The position numbers were made by a program, and so were the translations under genes. Of a DNA stretch of 64,000 bases, positions 54,401 through 61,288 are shown in pieces; the first letter of the stretch is position 1; every line of letters starts with the position of its first letter. The notes under the pieces were generated by a model. That model saw nothing but the letters and a program-made list of their open reading frames with translations. It was not told the DNA's origin and ran no database searches. The DNA lies in assembly GCF_015477605.1 (NCBI RefSeq), contig NZ_JADLQX010000018.1, positions 1 through 64,000 on the forward strand, read 5' to 3'. The DNA is from Nocardia amamiensis (GTDB lineage Bacteria > Actinomycetota > Actinomycetes > Mycobacteriales > Mycobacteriaceae).

Positions 54401-57400
54401 GCGCTGCGCGGGGAACGCTGGCGTGTGCCGCGGCTCGTTCCGCTGGAACCACTGCCCAGGGTCGCGGCGACGCCGGACGCTGGAGGGACGGTGCTGATCA
54501 CCGGCGGTCTGGGCGGCGTGGGGCTGCTGGTGGCCCGCTGGTTGGTCGACCGAGGGTGGCGCGAGCTGGTGCTCGCGGGACGTTCGGCGCCCGACGAGCA
54601 GGCGGAGGCGATGATCGCCGAACTGCGCGGACGCGGAGCTCGGATCAGCGTGCGGTCGCTCGACGTCGCTGATCGTGACGCCGTGGCCGCCACATTGGAT
54701 TGGATCGACCGCGACTTGCCGCCGCTGGCCGGGGTGGCGCATCTGGCCGGTGTGCTCGATGACGGGGTGATCGCCGAACAGACGGCGGCGCGCGTCGGGC
54801 GCGTACTCGCGCCGAAAACGTTCGGCGCTTGGCACCTGCACGAGCTGACCGCGTCCCACTCGTTGCGGTTCTTCCTGCTGTTCTCCTCGGCCGCGGGCGT
54901 GGTCGGCTTACCCGGTCAATCCAGCTACGGCGCCGCCAACGCCTTCCTCGATGGCCTGGCCGAGCTGCGGCGCACGCTGGGAGCGCCTGCACTGTCGATC
55001 GCGTGGGGTCCGTGGGCGGACACCGGGATGATGGAGCGGTTGACCAGCGGCGAGGTGGATCGGCTGGCGCGGCGTGGCTACGGCCTGTTGCGCCCGGAGC
55101 AAGCCCTCGAAACGCTGTCTCGTCTCTTCGATTCCGCGACGGCAGGCGCGGTCACCACGCTTCCGCTCTTGCCGTCCGCGGCTGGTGCGGACGCGCCGGA
55201 CGTGCTGCCGGAAGCTGGATCCCCCGTTCCCGCTATTGAAAACCGCTCGGCTTCCGCCGATGTCGACGGCCGCGCCCTCGAGATGGAGGCACTGGTGCGG
55301 CGCTGCCTCGGGCTCGGTCCGGACGCCGATCTCGATCGCCCGCTGCACGAACTCGGTTTGGACTCGGTCGCGGCCCTGGAGATCCGCGACGAACTGTCGC
55401 GCTCGAGCGGGCATCGGCTGCCCGCGACGCTCGCCTTCGAGTACCCGACGCCGCGGGCGGTCCTCGATCTGCTGGTGCAGCTGGGGACGACACGGACGTC
55501 CGCTCCGCCATCGACCGAGGTGCATGGCGATTCGCCTCTGCGCACGGCGGCGCGGACTTCCGGTCCCGCGGTGCACAGCTCCGCAACTTCGGCGACCGGC
55601 GCCGACCACGCACTCGGCAATGGGACGAGTGCGACATCAAACAGGTCGCTCACACCGGTGCACTATGGCGCGACGAACGACCGGCTGAACCATCGCGGGC
55701 ACGACCCCGCAACGAACGGCGTGCCCGATCACCGCGGGAAGGAGCCCGCGTCGAACGGCAGGGCCGATCACCGCGGAAACGAGCCCGCGTCGAACGGCAG
55801 GGCCGATCACCGCGAGAACGAGCCCGCGACGAACGGTGCGGCTGATCACCGCGGAGTTGTGAACGACGGAAGCGAACAGCGAACGCCAGAGCCGACGAAC
55901 CAGCAGCGCCCTGTGGTCACCGAACGAGCATCGGCCGACTCATCGATGATGGCGCCGGGTGCGATGGCCGGTTCGAGCTCCGGTTACCGCGCCGATGCGG
56001 TGGGGGATATCGCGATCGTGGGTGTGAGCGGCCGCTACCCGGGTGCGGACGGACTCGACGAGTACTGGCGGGTGCTGGTCGAAGGGCGTGACTGCATCAC
56101 CGAGATCCCCGTGGAACGCTGGGATCATTCCCGGTACTTCGTCCCCGATCGGCACAACCCGTTCACCTCCTACACCAAGTGGGGCGGGTTCCTCGACGAC
56201 GTCGACTGTTTCGATCCGCTGTTCTTCGCCATCTCACCGCGCGAGGCCGAAGTGCTGGACCCGCAGGAACGACTGTTCCTGCAAACCGCCTGGGCGGCAT
56301 TGGAAGACGCCGGGCACACCCGCGCCGACCTGGCCCGTGGCGGTCTGCGGCCCGAGGAAGCCGGCGTGTTCGTCGGCGTCATGTGGGGCACCTATCAGAT
56401 GTTCGGCGCCGAGGAGTCCCGGCTCGGGCGCGGCACGCTGCCCGGGTCGACGTTCTGGAGCATCCCGAATCGGGTGTCGCACGCGCTCGATTTCCAGGGA
56501 CCGAGCATCGCGGTGGACACGGCGTGCTCGTCGTCGCTCACCGCTTTGCATCTGGCCTGCCAGAGCTTGCGCACCGGCGAATGCCGCCTGGCTGTGGTCG
56601 GCGGGGTCAACCTGTCGCTGCACCCGTACAAGTTCGTCGCGCTGAGTCAGGGACAATTCGCCTCCACCGATGGTCGCTGCCGTTCCTTCGGCGCGGGCGG
56701 GGACGGATACGTGGCCGGTGAGGGTGTGGGGGCGATGGTGCTACGGCCGCTGGCCGACGCCGAAGCAGACGGCGACACCATCTACGGCGTCATCAAAGGC
56801 ACCGCGGTGAACCACGGCGGCCGGGTGAACGGCTTCACGGTGCCGAACCCGGCCGTGCAGGCGGCGGTGATCCGTTCCGCACTGCGCGTCGGCGGCGTCG
56901 ACCCGGCTTCGGTGTCCTACATCGAGGCGCACGGCACCGGCACGGCTTTGGGTGATCCCATCGAAATCGCTGGTCTTGCCAAGGTGTTCGGTGATGCCGG
57001 AGTGGCCGAGCTGCCGATCGGTTCGGTGAAGTCCAACGTCGGCCATCTCGAGGCGGCGGCCGGTGTCGCGGCTTTGACCAAGGTGCTGTTGCAACTGCGT
57101 CACGAGACCATCGTGCCGTCGCTGCACGCCACACCGCCGAATCCGAATATCGACTTCGCGGCTACACCGTTCCGGATCCCGACCAGCCCGCGGCCGTGGC
57201 CGTCGGGGGATCCGTCCCGGCCGCGGCGGGCGACGGTCAGCTCGTTCGGTGCGGGCGGTGCCAACGCCAACGTGGTGATCGAAGAGTACGTCGATCGGCG
57301 ACCGGAGACCAGGTTCAGCGGCGGACAGGTGGTTCCGGTGTCGGCGCGCGACTCCGACCGGCTCGTGGATTACGTTGCCGCACTGGACCGTTTCCTCGCC

Positions 57401-60400
57401 GGGCAGCAACCGAACCTCGCCGATCTGGCCTACACCATGCAGGTCGGCCGGCAGCCGGGCCGTGCTCGCGCCGCGTTCGTGGCCCGTGACATCGACCAGT
57501 TGCGCGCCGCCGTTCGCGCCTGGGTCGATGACGCGCCCGGCGCGCGGGACTGCCGGGACGCGGCCGAGGATTCGCGGATCGCGCGCTGGCTCGGCGGCGG
57601 CGACATCGACTGGGCCACCGTGCGCGATCCCGGGCCCCGCCGCCGCATTCCCGCGCCGACCTATCCGTTCGCCCGTGAGCGGTACTGGATTCCGGATGTC
57701 GCATCCACGGCGGAATCCACTCCCATGCAGCTCACGCATGCCGCCACTACGCCGGTGCAGTCCACACCGGTGCACCTGTCCGCACAAGCCGGGCAATCCA
57801 CGCCGGTGTGGCAGCCCGCGTCAGTGCACCAGGCCACGCCGACCCCAGAGCCCACGCCGACCGCGCAGTCCACTCCGGTGCCGCAGCCCACGCCCACGGC
57901 ACAGCCTGCTCCTACGGCACAACCTGCTCCCACCGCGCAGTCCCCAGCAATACAGCGGCCTGTGCCCGGCGCGAACGCTGGATCGGCGCGGCAGTTCGCT
58001 CGGACGGACCGGCGGCTACTGGTTCCGGTGTGGCGGGAACTCCTCCTGCCTGCCGGGGATCTGCGTTCTCGGCGCACCCTCGTCGTCTACGACGCACGGA
58101 CCCCGCACCCGCTGGTCGAGGCGCTGACTGCCGCGACCGGTGATCCGGGACGCCTGGTCCGGCTCGCGCAGCCGGATGGGTTGGCCCGCGACGACTTCGA
58201 CGCGGGCGCACGGCACGGCCGAGGGTTGATGGCACGCTATCCCGATACCGACTCCGTGATCGATCTGTGCGACCTCGCCCCGGCACCGGGCGGCCGACCG
58301 ACCGGCGACCTCGGGCGGATGGGCCTCTACCAGGGCGTTATCGAGGCACGAACGGGTGCCCTCGCGCTGATCCACCTCACCGCCGGGGACCCAGGCACCG
58401 ACGGCCCGGAATCTGCACCGCTGGGTGGCCTGGCCGCCGCGCTCGCCGACGAGATCCGCGGCGTGCGGACTCGCAGCGTCCATCTGGTCGCCCAGCGCGA
58501 CGCGGTGTGCGCGGACCCGGCTCGGTTGCTGGAGATCCTCGGCGCGGAATGCGCGGCCGATGACGGCGCACCGCGGGTGCGGTACCGCGGCGGGGTGCGC
58601 GAGGCCGTGGAATTCGCGGACGCGATCCCGCGCGACGGTCTCGTCGTCGATCCCGCGCGCACCTATGTGGTGACCGGCGGTACGCGCGGTTTGGGTGCGG
58701 AGTTCGCGGCGGCGCTGGTCGAGCGCGGCGCACGCCGCCTGGCCATCCTCGGCCGGGAACCACTTCCGCCAGAAACGGAATGGGACCGGGTGGCCGGTGC
58801 GTCCGGCTCGGATGCGGACAAGGTGCGGCGGCTGGTCGCGCTGCGTGATCGCGGTGTCGCGGTGCGGACCTACTTCGGCAGTCTCGCCGACGAGGCGGCA
58901 TTGACCGGATTCTTCGACCAGGTGCGGCGCGAACTGGGTCCGATCGGCGGCGTGCTGCACTGCGCGGGAAGTGTGTCGCCCGAGAGTCCGGCGTTCGTAC
59001 GCAAAACCGGCCCCGCCGTCGCGACGGTGCTCGCTCCCAAGCTGGCGGGTACCGCGGTTCTCGCGGACGTACTCGCCGCCGACCGTCCGGATTTCTTCGT
59101 GTTGTTCTCGTCGGTGTCGGCGGTGCTGCCCGCTCTCGCGGTGGGCCTGTCGGACTACGCGATGGCGAACGCGCACCTGGACCGGTTCGCCGAGGCCCAG
59201 CACGCCGCGGGACGGACCTGGTTCCGGTCGATCAACTGGCCGTCCTTCCGCGACACTGGATTCGGTGAGGTAACGAGCGCGGCCTACCGGGCCACCGGCC
59301 TTCCAGCCCTGACCGCCGCAGAAGGATTCGACCTGCTCGACGCCGTGCTGGGGCTGCCGGAAACTCCGGTGGTGCTGCCGTATCACGGTGCGGCGCTGCA
59401 TCTTTCGACGAGAGCGAGCCAGTCGGCCGTCGAGGTCCGGCCCGCGTCGCCGACAGCTGCTGCCCAACCGTCGCCGAACGGCTCCGGGCAGGCGTATCAG
59501 GAACTGCTGCGGATCTTCGCCGACGAGTTGAAGCTCGCACCGGCGCGGTTCGAGGGTGACAAGCGGTTCGAGGAGTACGGCGCGGACTCAGTGCTCATCG
59601 CCTCGGCCGTGCGCCGGATCGAGCAGGTCGTCGGTCAGCCTTTCGACCCGGCACTGGTGCTGGAATTCCCGACCTTGGACGCGCTGGCGGGGCTGCTGAC
59701 CGAGCAGTTCCCGCAACGTTTCGCCGCTGCGCCGCAACCGGATACCCTGCAGCCGACGAGCGACGCAACCACGCCAGGGGACGATCCGGTTGCGCCGCGC
59801 GGGGCGACGAACACCTGGTCCGCCGATGCCCGGCGGGGCCAGGCCGCCGAACCCATCGCCGTGGTCGGCATCGGCTGCCGCCTGCCGGGCGGCGACGATC
59901 CAGGCTCCTTCTGGCGCATGCTCGCCGAGGGCCGATCCGGCATCCGAGAAGTGGATCCGGCGCGCTGGGATCCCGCGCGGTTCTATCGTCCAACCGGCGG
60001 TCCCGGGTTCACCAACAGCAAGTGGGGCGGGTTCGTCGACGGCGTGGATCTGTTCGACCCGCAGTACTTCAGGGTCAGCGACGAACAAGCATGGCAGATG
60101 GATCCGCTGCAGCGGTTGCTGCTCGAGACGTCGGTGCTGGCCACCGCTGACGCCGGATACCGCCGTGAGGAGTTGGCGGGCAAACGGGTCGGCGTCTACG
60201 CGGGCAGCCGCGCGGCCAACTACTTCAACCGGATTCCGGTCGCCGACCGGCACACCATCATCGGCATCGGCCAGAACTTCATCGCGGCCCGGATCTCCGA
60301 CTACTTCGACTGGCACGCGGGCAATGTCGTGCTCGACAGCGCGTGCTCGTCCTCGCTGCTGTCGGTGCACCTGGCCTGCCAGGCGCTGCGCGCGGGCGAG

Positions 60401-61288
60401 GTTGACGCCGCGCTGGCCGGCGGCGTGGAGGTGCTGCTCGACGAGATGCCGTTCGTGACGCTCTCGGCGGCGGGTGTGCTCTCGCCGAACGGCAGGTGCG
60501 CGACGTTCTCCGAGGACGCCGACGGTTTCGTGCCGGGCGAGGGTGCGGCGCTGCTGGTGCTCAAGCGGCTCGACGACGCGCTCGCCGACGGTGATCGCGT
60601 CTACGCGGTGCTGCGCGGCTCGGCCATCGGCAACGACGGGCACACCATGGGCATCACGACACCCAATATGCGGGCGCAGATCGAGGTGGTCACCGCGGCG
60701 CTCGAGGTGGCGGGGATGTCGCCGGACGCGCTGTCCTACCTGGAGGCGCACGGCACCGGCACCATGATCGGCGACCCCATCGAATTGAAGGGGCTGGCCA
60801 CCGTGCTGGGCGACCGGTCGGGGCGCCTGGAGCCGTGCGCGGTCGGCAGCGTGAAAACCAATATCGGCCATTTGCTTTCGGCCGCGGGCATCGCCGGGGC
60901 CGTCAAGACGATCCTGGCCGTGCACCATGCGGCGCTGCCGCCGTCGCTGCATTGCGACAACCTCAATCCGCGCTTCCAGTTCGCCGGTTCACCGCTGCAG
61001 GTCATTCGGGAGCTGCGCCCGTGGCGGCCCGCCGACGGCAGGCCCCGCGCCGCGGGCGTCAGCTCGTTCGGGTTCGGCGGCACCAACGCTCACCTCGTCG
61101 TCGAGCAGGCGCCCGATGGGCATCGGCCGACACGTCGTCCCCTGGATCCACCTGTCTTCCGCAAGAGGAGCTTCATGCTGCCGAAAACGGTTCCGAGCAC
61201 ACCCACGGTGCCCGAGCCACGGTTCGTGGTCCCGATGACGCCGAGCGCCCCGGCGCCGTCGTTCCTGCGCGTGGAGCCGCTGCGATGA
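39497..61288 (+). CDS. modular type I polyketide synthase, four modules plus a fifth KS
   Basis: About 7,263 residues; ATG 39,497 gives a short docking coil, and ATG 39,479 is an alternative. Module 1: KS (Cys codon 40,079), AT (Ser 41,393, AFHS motif, malonyl-type), DH (His 42,197), KR (LDD motif), ACP (Ser 44,354). Module 2: KS (45,173), no AT, DH, ER (~47,750-48,650), KR, ACP (49,610). Module 3: KS (50,831), AT (52,148, HAFH, malonyl), DH (53,051), KR, ACP (55,364). Module 4: trans-AT-like KS (56,525), no AT, KR, ACP (59,588, ADSV). Then KS5 (60,344), where the protein ends. Modules 2, 4 and 5 need a trans AT, not in the window. The layout recalls the NOCAP synthase (family knowledge). Long repetitive linkers separate modules. 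Confidence 0.93.
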   Translation: MADDGYDLRVLLTRAFRRIQELEAGPGREPIAVIGMGCRFPGGAESPQQYWELLSSGRGAIVEVPENRWPVADSAPRRARRRAGLLAGPIDAMDTEFLGIAPREAASMDPQQRLVLEVAWEAMEDAALVPDGPAAARTGVFLGVSWQEYQRTITPDWVSSVDAHTLTGTMSSIAAGRVSYVLGLRGPAVAIDTACSSSLVAVHQACRSLRAGECEVALAGGVNLLQSELTSEALARMGALSPDGHCRPFDARANGYVRGEGAGVVVLKPLSRALADGDPIRALIRGSSANHDGRSMGLTAPNPTAQRELLRDALADAGCEADQVGYVETHGTGTPLGDPIEIEALSQVLGAPRADGSVCLLGSVKSQIGHLEAAAGIAGLIKAVLQLEHERIPRQHDFATMNPKIALDGTALAVPTDDVAWPRTDRPRLAGVSSFGFAGTNAHVLLEQAPEPAPTVDPQEPALLAISARTASALDALSRRYVEHLDTTQSSLADIAATATLGRSHFVHRHAIVARTTANAARKLAGPSGRSTDLEPGKPRVAMLFTGQGAQYAGMGAALDRRYPAFRAALDRCDDILGPLPGGMRLRSVLFDANDEMLIRTEYAQPALFAIEWACAELWAACGVRPDIVLGHSLGELVAATVAGVLDVEAGLRLAAERGRLMQKVAQQGAMAAVFGKPEEFEALLGELAAEAAVAAINSPGQFVVSGTAEAVRRILEDADQRSIRSVMLPGGTAFHSPLLDPMLDEFEARVAELVRVPRAAAIPLVSNVTGTRIDSRLDAAYWRAHARGTVRFADGVRTVADFGVNAYLEVGPHPVLLDFGRQADPDALWVPSMRRTSTDDEVLLTGIGQMYCSGADIAWTSVIPPQARRRNGLPTYPFERERVTVPIAGASSNTGYLAEHRFQDRAVVPAAYLALRALRAVGGVEGELVDFVAARPVPLEELTDPVVSGADGRADVRFQVDNGARTAASGSVQAATSNRPRDSSELAVARRAASTDWEVADFYRRCADAGLSFGPRFRWITRLQVTDNSVLAELTRPAELAGEPDAALACLLDAAVQTGLALTARQTHAAQLPVGIGRLRLPGREAAAKAWALAERTDRTVRVTVFDTAGAVVCEIDDVWFADSGAAEWPDRDLVSGLAHRPVWEPAATSASGRGPGAALVIGVGRQADRLAAALRVAGADAVAVERTTDPAAWPDGDRAVIYLADTEADDSAEAARTETDFVLGVVQAMARTASAGPLYLVTMGVAGALPGERVRPAAATLWGLGAVVRTELPELRCRLIDLPVGARCDDRRLVDEICSTTSDPAVALRGRHRYVMRTESFDDGGRVPRIERDAAYLITGGRGALGLTAARTLAESGAGTVVLVGRSAPDARAESEMARIAALGTRVETASVDVADRNALSDLLARFGGELPRLAGVVHCAGVLDDAMLIEQTSAHVDRVFAGKVAGAWHLHELTAESPLELFVLFSSVSATVGTAGQGNYAAANAYLDALARLRLADGLPAVSIAWGPWAGTGMAGGLSDAARRAWARHGVAELAAEDGARVLRSLLSAEGVVAVFPPAADASVRQEAVADADDQDMDAPREAADLVELVRAHAMTALGRSAPVADRTPLRELGLDSMMAVELRNALSADLGVRLPATLLFDHPTVAAVSEEIARLSARSAAAPRRMAREQAEQRPITRTSEQLTPTVYPTEPPVTPTTSDVSQLTSAESDAAADDYADAIAIIGMGCRYPGGVGGPADLWHLLTTETDAVTEVPAHRWDVDAYFDPDPDAEGKTYTRWGGFVDAVEEFDAGFFDISVGEARMLDPQQRLLLETSWEALENAGYPASRLEGSRTGVFVGLMSNDYAERMARADVAPNAWFGTGNLSSVASGRLSYFFGANGPSLTVDTACSSSLVTVHTAVRSLRSGECDLALAGGATVVLTPSLDIYFARARGLAADGRCKSFDARADGVVWSDGAGVLVLKRLADARRDGDRVLALVRGSAVNSDGRSQGLSAPNGPAQERVIRAALADAAVEAAEIDYVETHGTGTALGDPIEVNALASVLADDRTEAAPLWIGSVKSNLGHTQAAAGIANIIKVIESMRHERIPASLHFRSGNPHIDWDSVAVRVVAEERPWRRSRRPRRAGVSAFGISGTNAHVVIEEAPPTPETGPVDDSGPHLLVLSAKSTDALRELAGRYRDFLATHPETGLVDVCAAAALGRTHFGERVAITFDTAAQLRAALDNVASGITASGSVADLAESSEADDLARRYVSGDEIDWKPVYSARPRRHVDLPTYPFQRKRHWLELESRPDTTPTSRVLRVTPEMFGGHRLRGVPTVPAAWLCTQLSGIAAQLPGAWAVTGLRLVTPLEVTAETTVRVTLDPGSDGYDVRIMGADGTSVADAKLAVAEQSSFDDAADGAASADARVWPAYYEKLARLGLDLGADYRCATEFRRISDTEAEAVFRLPEHDAETLDPILLDACLHTVVLTGASAYALFLPSAINRAQLFGRPTVGDTTVRCRVRVTESGGRVVIGDATLRSASGRLLARLTGVCLFATNTTDAAPKADVAESSRIARLLHHVDWVPAENAPVRGESAGRWLIFSDGAVGDAVAAGLAARAAQTVVVRPEDIDGRSAPIDTSSAHGVVFAWTATTSQTRIDAALRLARALDASGRPPEALWLLTVNAQRVVAADRPDPDQALLWGFGRTLATEHPEFGCRLLDVPEESADGALIAEGMLGGREAGEFAIRDGRWLVARLAAGAAPTEDYRLVAHRSGEFDKLGLESGARRAPGTGEIEIAVAATGINAHDIWVASGLHPDAAAALGLECAGHVVAVGAGVADFAVGDRVVALAGKSFARYVTVDDRLVAALPDRLSFAEGATIPFSFTAAWHALFDVGALRAGDRVLVHAPADGIGMAAVQLAAHAGAQVFTTAALRRWAGSVGVRVAQIDAWRDHELAERVREATAGRGLDVVVHALAGDLAARGTEILGPGGRFVDVIDPVQTRVSGRHDFDHREFDPAAVDRQRLGVILRAVMALFEQGSLQALPHAVRGIDEAAQAFRAMSQREHPGRVVLLGRDATPVARGDRLTDGTYLVTGGFGGLGAAAARWLAARGAGHLVLVGRRAPDPAGARLLESLRASGVRVAAHQVDVSERAAVAALLRSIEEAGFPPLRGVVHCAGVLDDGVVTEQSWSRFETVLGPKYHAARHLDELTRDQPIDLFVTYSSVAGVLGTPGQANYAAANAALDALAWRRRAEGLPALSIAWGPFADVGMAADRADVTARLTRRGLPPLYAGDADAALDHLVRLDSATPGVFDFVPQRWYAGGTSTTTAPATAIAREVSTAPTVPQRKAANDSAAWETIVQRVAMRVLDRASELDPDLPLHDTGVDSLTGMELRAALTAEIGMPLPAGLVFDYPTVRDIARFLQRKGAPAPTGVDEPTGPGDVRRIESAALEPSDSAPLERPVSAAVEHRRSATLEPPMSARPESLTSAAPERQMSAAAETPISATAPPLSAGAQNPLWATTEPLISAAPERPASAAPERAMSATTERTMSATGEPPMSSTTERPMSTTAERSVSATATPSAWYGSENSAPQGDSASDATGRVPRTEAASENGDRLETDDDPIVIVGMSCRFPGGVRTPEEFWDLLWQGRDAITEVPPQRWDIDAYYDPDPAVLGTMYTRWGGFVDGADEFDPAFFGIGAAEARAMDPQQRLLLETSWEALERSGRAPGGLAGSRTGVFVGLCFSEYPGTPIQAANPTAIGAYSVIGSAPSVAAGRLAYALGLQGPAVTLDTACSSSLVALQSAWDGLRAGRCDLALVGGVNLQLAPETTIGFCRLASLSPDGRSRAFDADANGYVRADGCGVLVLTRLSEARRNGDRVLAVVRGVAVNHDGRSNGLTAPNGPAQQRVIADALARAGVQPDAVDYVETHGTGTPLGDPIEATALAEVYGAGRTQPLLIGSVKTNIGHTEGAAGVAGVIKAVLMLQHGQIPPSLHFHTPNPLIDWADVPLEVVREAREWPRSGNEPTIGVSSFGMSGTNAHVILAQGDPAPLRQPGMPNAQVLVLSARNEAALTAVALQWADETHSAQADFGNLAYTAATARTHFEERLAVVADSGADAAQSLRDGKAIRGRVERAATAKVALLFTGQGSQYPGMARELFDSEPIFRDALRQCDAVLGPIEDGIGLLDALYGDHDAGLLRRTVFTQPALFAVEWALWELWRAWGITPAAVLGHSVGEYVAACAAGAMTMEDALRLIAVRGRLMQRLPDGGGMLAVDASADQIASLVARYAPAVSVAGYNGPAQVVVAGPSSALDLFRDDLSTNGIRATPLTVSHAFHSPAMDPILDDLAAAAARAALTDPAIPLISNLTGAPLRAGELTPDYWARQARQPVRFAQGMQAMAGLGIGTFLEIGPQPTLSTLGDRVLGDSARFVASLRRGRGDRETMMTALAHLYVGGVPVNWEQVHRSHGRRRVLAPTYPFQRQRYWVESPTDAAARPAASIPARPGVPVRTDLPGAAVDFDLTLRPDAPRYLADHVVDRDVVVPGAWFVSTIAATAREVGAGEVVAIDDLVITSGLTLTGPQPVRVRFEPSTDGFAVLVTAETAEGPRIHARARVLVGQHRLPDGASQAEILRHCPEHLAGADFYALLANAGLPYGPAFRRVVDVHVGEREALVTLSDPDTDAGPGTVHPVLLDAAFQATYAAMSPRAGDHTWVPFAVDRVLVPAGAGTVRFGHVRVVEQTPQLCVADVRLLDEEGCPVLVAEGLRVMRTPTPEPARKPSGHTAHDRSASDSYRIDWREDESALPGGANGRWLVVGSGGFADALAEALRARGAECVLARPGRGFAFRGEDEFEVDLGVPAAVRALLGAVSDGRTPLRGIVSAVALPTADAPAPAHAESLVVGALHLVQAAALAGEPAVWLLTRDGQRVDPSDRVAPEQSALWGFARSAQLEQREMRCCVIDLDRQAAADAVVDVLVAPSGPRQLALRGERWRVPRLVPLEPLPRVAATPDAGGTVLITGGLGGVGLLVARWLVDRGWRELVLAGRSAPDEQAEAMIAELRGRGARISVRSLDVADRDAVAATLDWIDRDLPPLAGVAHLAGVLDDGVIAEQTAARVGRVLAPKTFGAWHLHELTASHSLRFFLLFSSAAGVVGLPGQSSYGAANAFLDGLAELRRTLGAPALSIAWGPWADTGMMERLTSGEVDRLARRGYGLLRPEQALETLSRLFDSATAGAVTTLPLLPSAAGADAPDVLPEAGSPVPAIENRSASADVDGRALEMEALVRRCLGLGPDADLDRPLHELGLDSVAALEIRDELSRSSGHRLPATLAFEYPTPRAVLDLLVQLGTTRTSAPPSTEVHGDSPLRTAARTSGPAVHSSATSATGADHALGNGTSATSNRSLTPVHYGATNDRLNHRGHDPATNGVPDHRGKEPASNGRADHRGNEPASNGRADHRENEPATNGAADHRGVVNDGSEQRTPEPTNQQRPVVTERASADSSMMAPGAMAGSSSGYRADAVGDIAIVGVSGRYPGADGLDEYWRVLVEGRDCITEIPVERWDHSRYFVPDRHNPFTSYTKWGGFLDDVDCFDPLFFAISPREAEVLDPQERLFLQTAWAALEDAGHTRADLARGGLRPEEAGVFVGVMWGTYQMFGAEESRLGRGTLPGSTFWSIPNRVSHALDFQGPSIAVDTACSSSLTALHLACQSLRTGECRLAVVGGVNLSLHPYKFVALSQGQFASTDGRCRSFGAGGDGYVAGEGVGAMVLRPLADAEADGDTIYGVIKGTAVNHGGRVNGFTVPNPAVQAAVIRSALRVGGVDPASVSYIEAHGTGTALGDPIEIAGLAKVFGDAGVAELPIGSVKSNVGHLEAAAGVAALTKVLLQLRHETIVPSLHATPPNPNIDFAATPFRIPTSPRPWPSGDPSRPRRATVSSFGAGGANANVVIEEYVDRRPETRFSGGQVVPVSARDSDRLVDYVAALDRFLAGQQPNLADLAYTMQVGRQPGRARAAFVARDIDQLRAAVRAWVDDAPGARDCRDAAEDSRIARWLGGGDIDWATVRDPGPRRRIPAPTYPFARERYWIPDVASTAESTPMQLTHAATTPVQSTPVHLSAQAGQSTPVWQPASVHQATPTPEPTPTAQSTPVPQPTPTAQPAPTAQPAPTAQSPAIQRPVPGANAGSARQFARTDRRLLVPVWRELLLPAGDLRSRRTLVVYDARTPHPLVEALTAATGDPGRLVRLAQPDGLARDDFDAGARHGRGLMARYPDTDSVIDLCDLAPAPGGRPTGDLGRMGLYQGVIEARTGALALIHLTAGDPGTDGPESAPLGGLAAALADEIRGVRTRSVHLVAQRDAVCADPARLLEILGAECAADDGAPRVRYRGGVREAVEFADAIPRDGLVVDPARTYVVTGGTRGLGAEFAAALVERGARRLAILGREPLPPETEWDRVAGASGSDADKVRRLVALRDRGVAVRTYFGSLADEAALTGFFDQVRRELGPIGGVLHCAGSVSPESPAFVRKTGPAVATVLAPKLAGTAVLADVLAADRPDFFVLFSSVSAVLPALAVGLSDYAMANAHLDRFAEAQHAAGRTWFRSINWPSFRDTGFGEVTSAAYRATGLPALTAAEGFDLLDAVLGLPETPVVLPYHGAALHLSTRASQSAVEVRPASPTAAAQPSPNGSGQAYQELLRIFADELKLAPARFEGDKRFEEYGADSVLIASAVRRIEQVVGQPFDPALVLEFPTLDALAGLLTEQFPQRFAAAPQPDTLQPTSDATTPGDDPVAPRGATNTWSADARRGQAAEPIAVVGIGCRLPGGDDPGSFWRMLAEGRSGIREVDPARWDPARFYRPTGGPGFTNSKWGGFVDGVDLFDPQYFRVSDEQAWQMDPLQRLLLETSVLATADAGYRREELAGKRVGVYAGSRAANYFNRIPVADRHTIIGIGQNFIAARISDYFDWHAGNVVLDSACSSSLLSVHLACQALRAGEVDAALAGGVEVLLDEMPFVTLSAAGVLSPNGRCATFSEDADGFVPGEGAALLVLKRLDDALADGDRVYAVLRGSAIGNDGHTMGITTPNMRAQIEVVTAALEVAGMSPDALSYLEAHGTGTMIGDPIELKGLATVLGDRSGRLEPCAVGSVKTNIGHLLSAAGIAGAVKTILAVHHAALPPSLHCDNLNPRFQFAGSPLQVIRELRPWRPADGRPRAAGVSSFGFGGTNAHLVVEQAPDGHRPTRRPLDPPVFRKRSFMLPKTVPSTPTVPEPRFVVPMTPSAPAPSFLRVEPLR
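49785..50215 (+). repeat. repetitive inter-module linker 2/3
   Basis: About 140 residues of imperfect short repeats around (P)ER-x-(M/V)SA(A/T), such as APERPASAAPERAMSATTER, join ACP2 to KS3. Low complexity and Pro/Ser/Ala/Glu-rich, it is likely an unstructured tether. Confidence 0.75.
55703..55858 (+). repeat. four 39-bp tandem repeats in linker 3/4
   Basis: Units start at 55,703, 55,742, 55,781 and 55,820, each encoding 13 residues close to EPASNGRADHRGN. They lie between ACP3 and the trans-AT-like KS4, the point where the protein changes from cis-AT to trans-AT style. Confidence 0.85.
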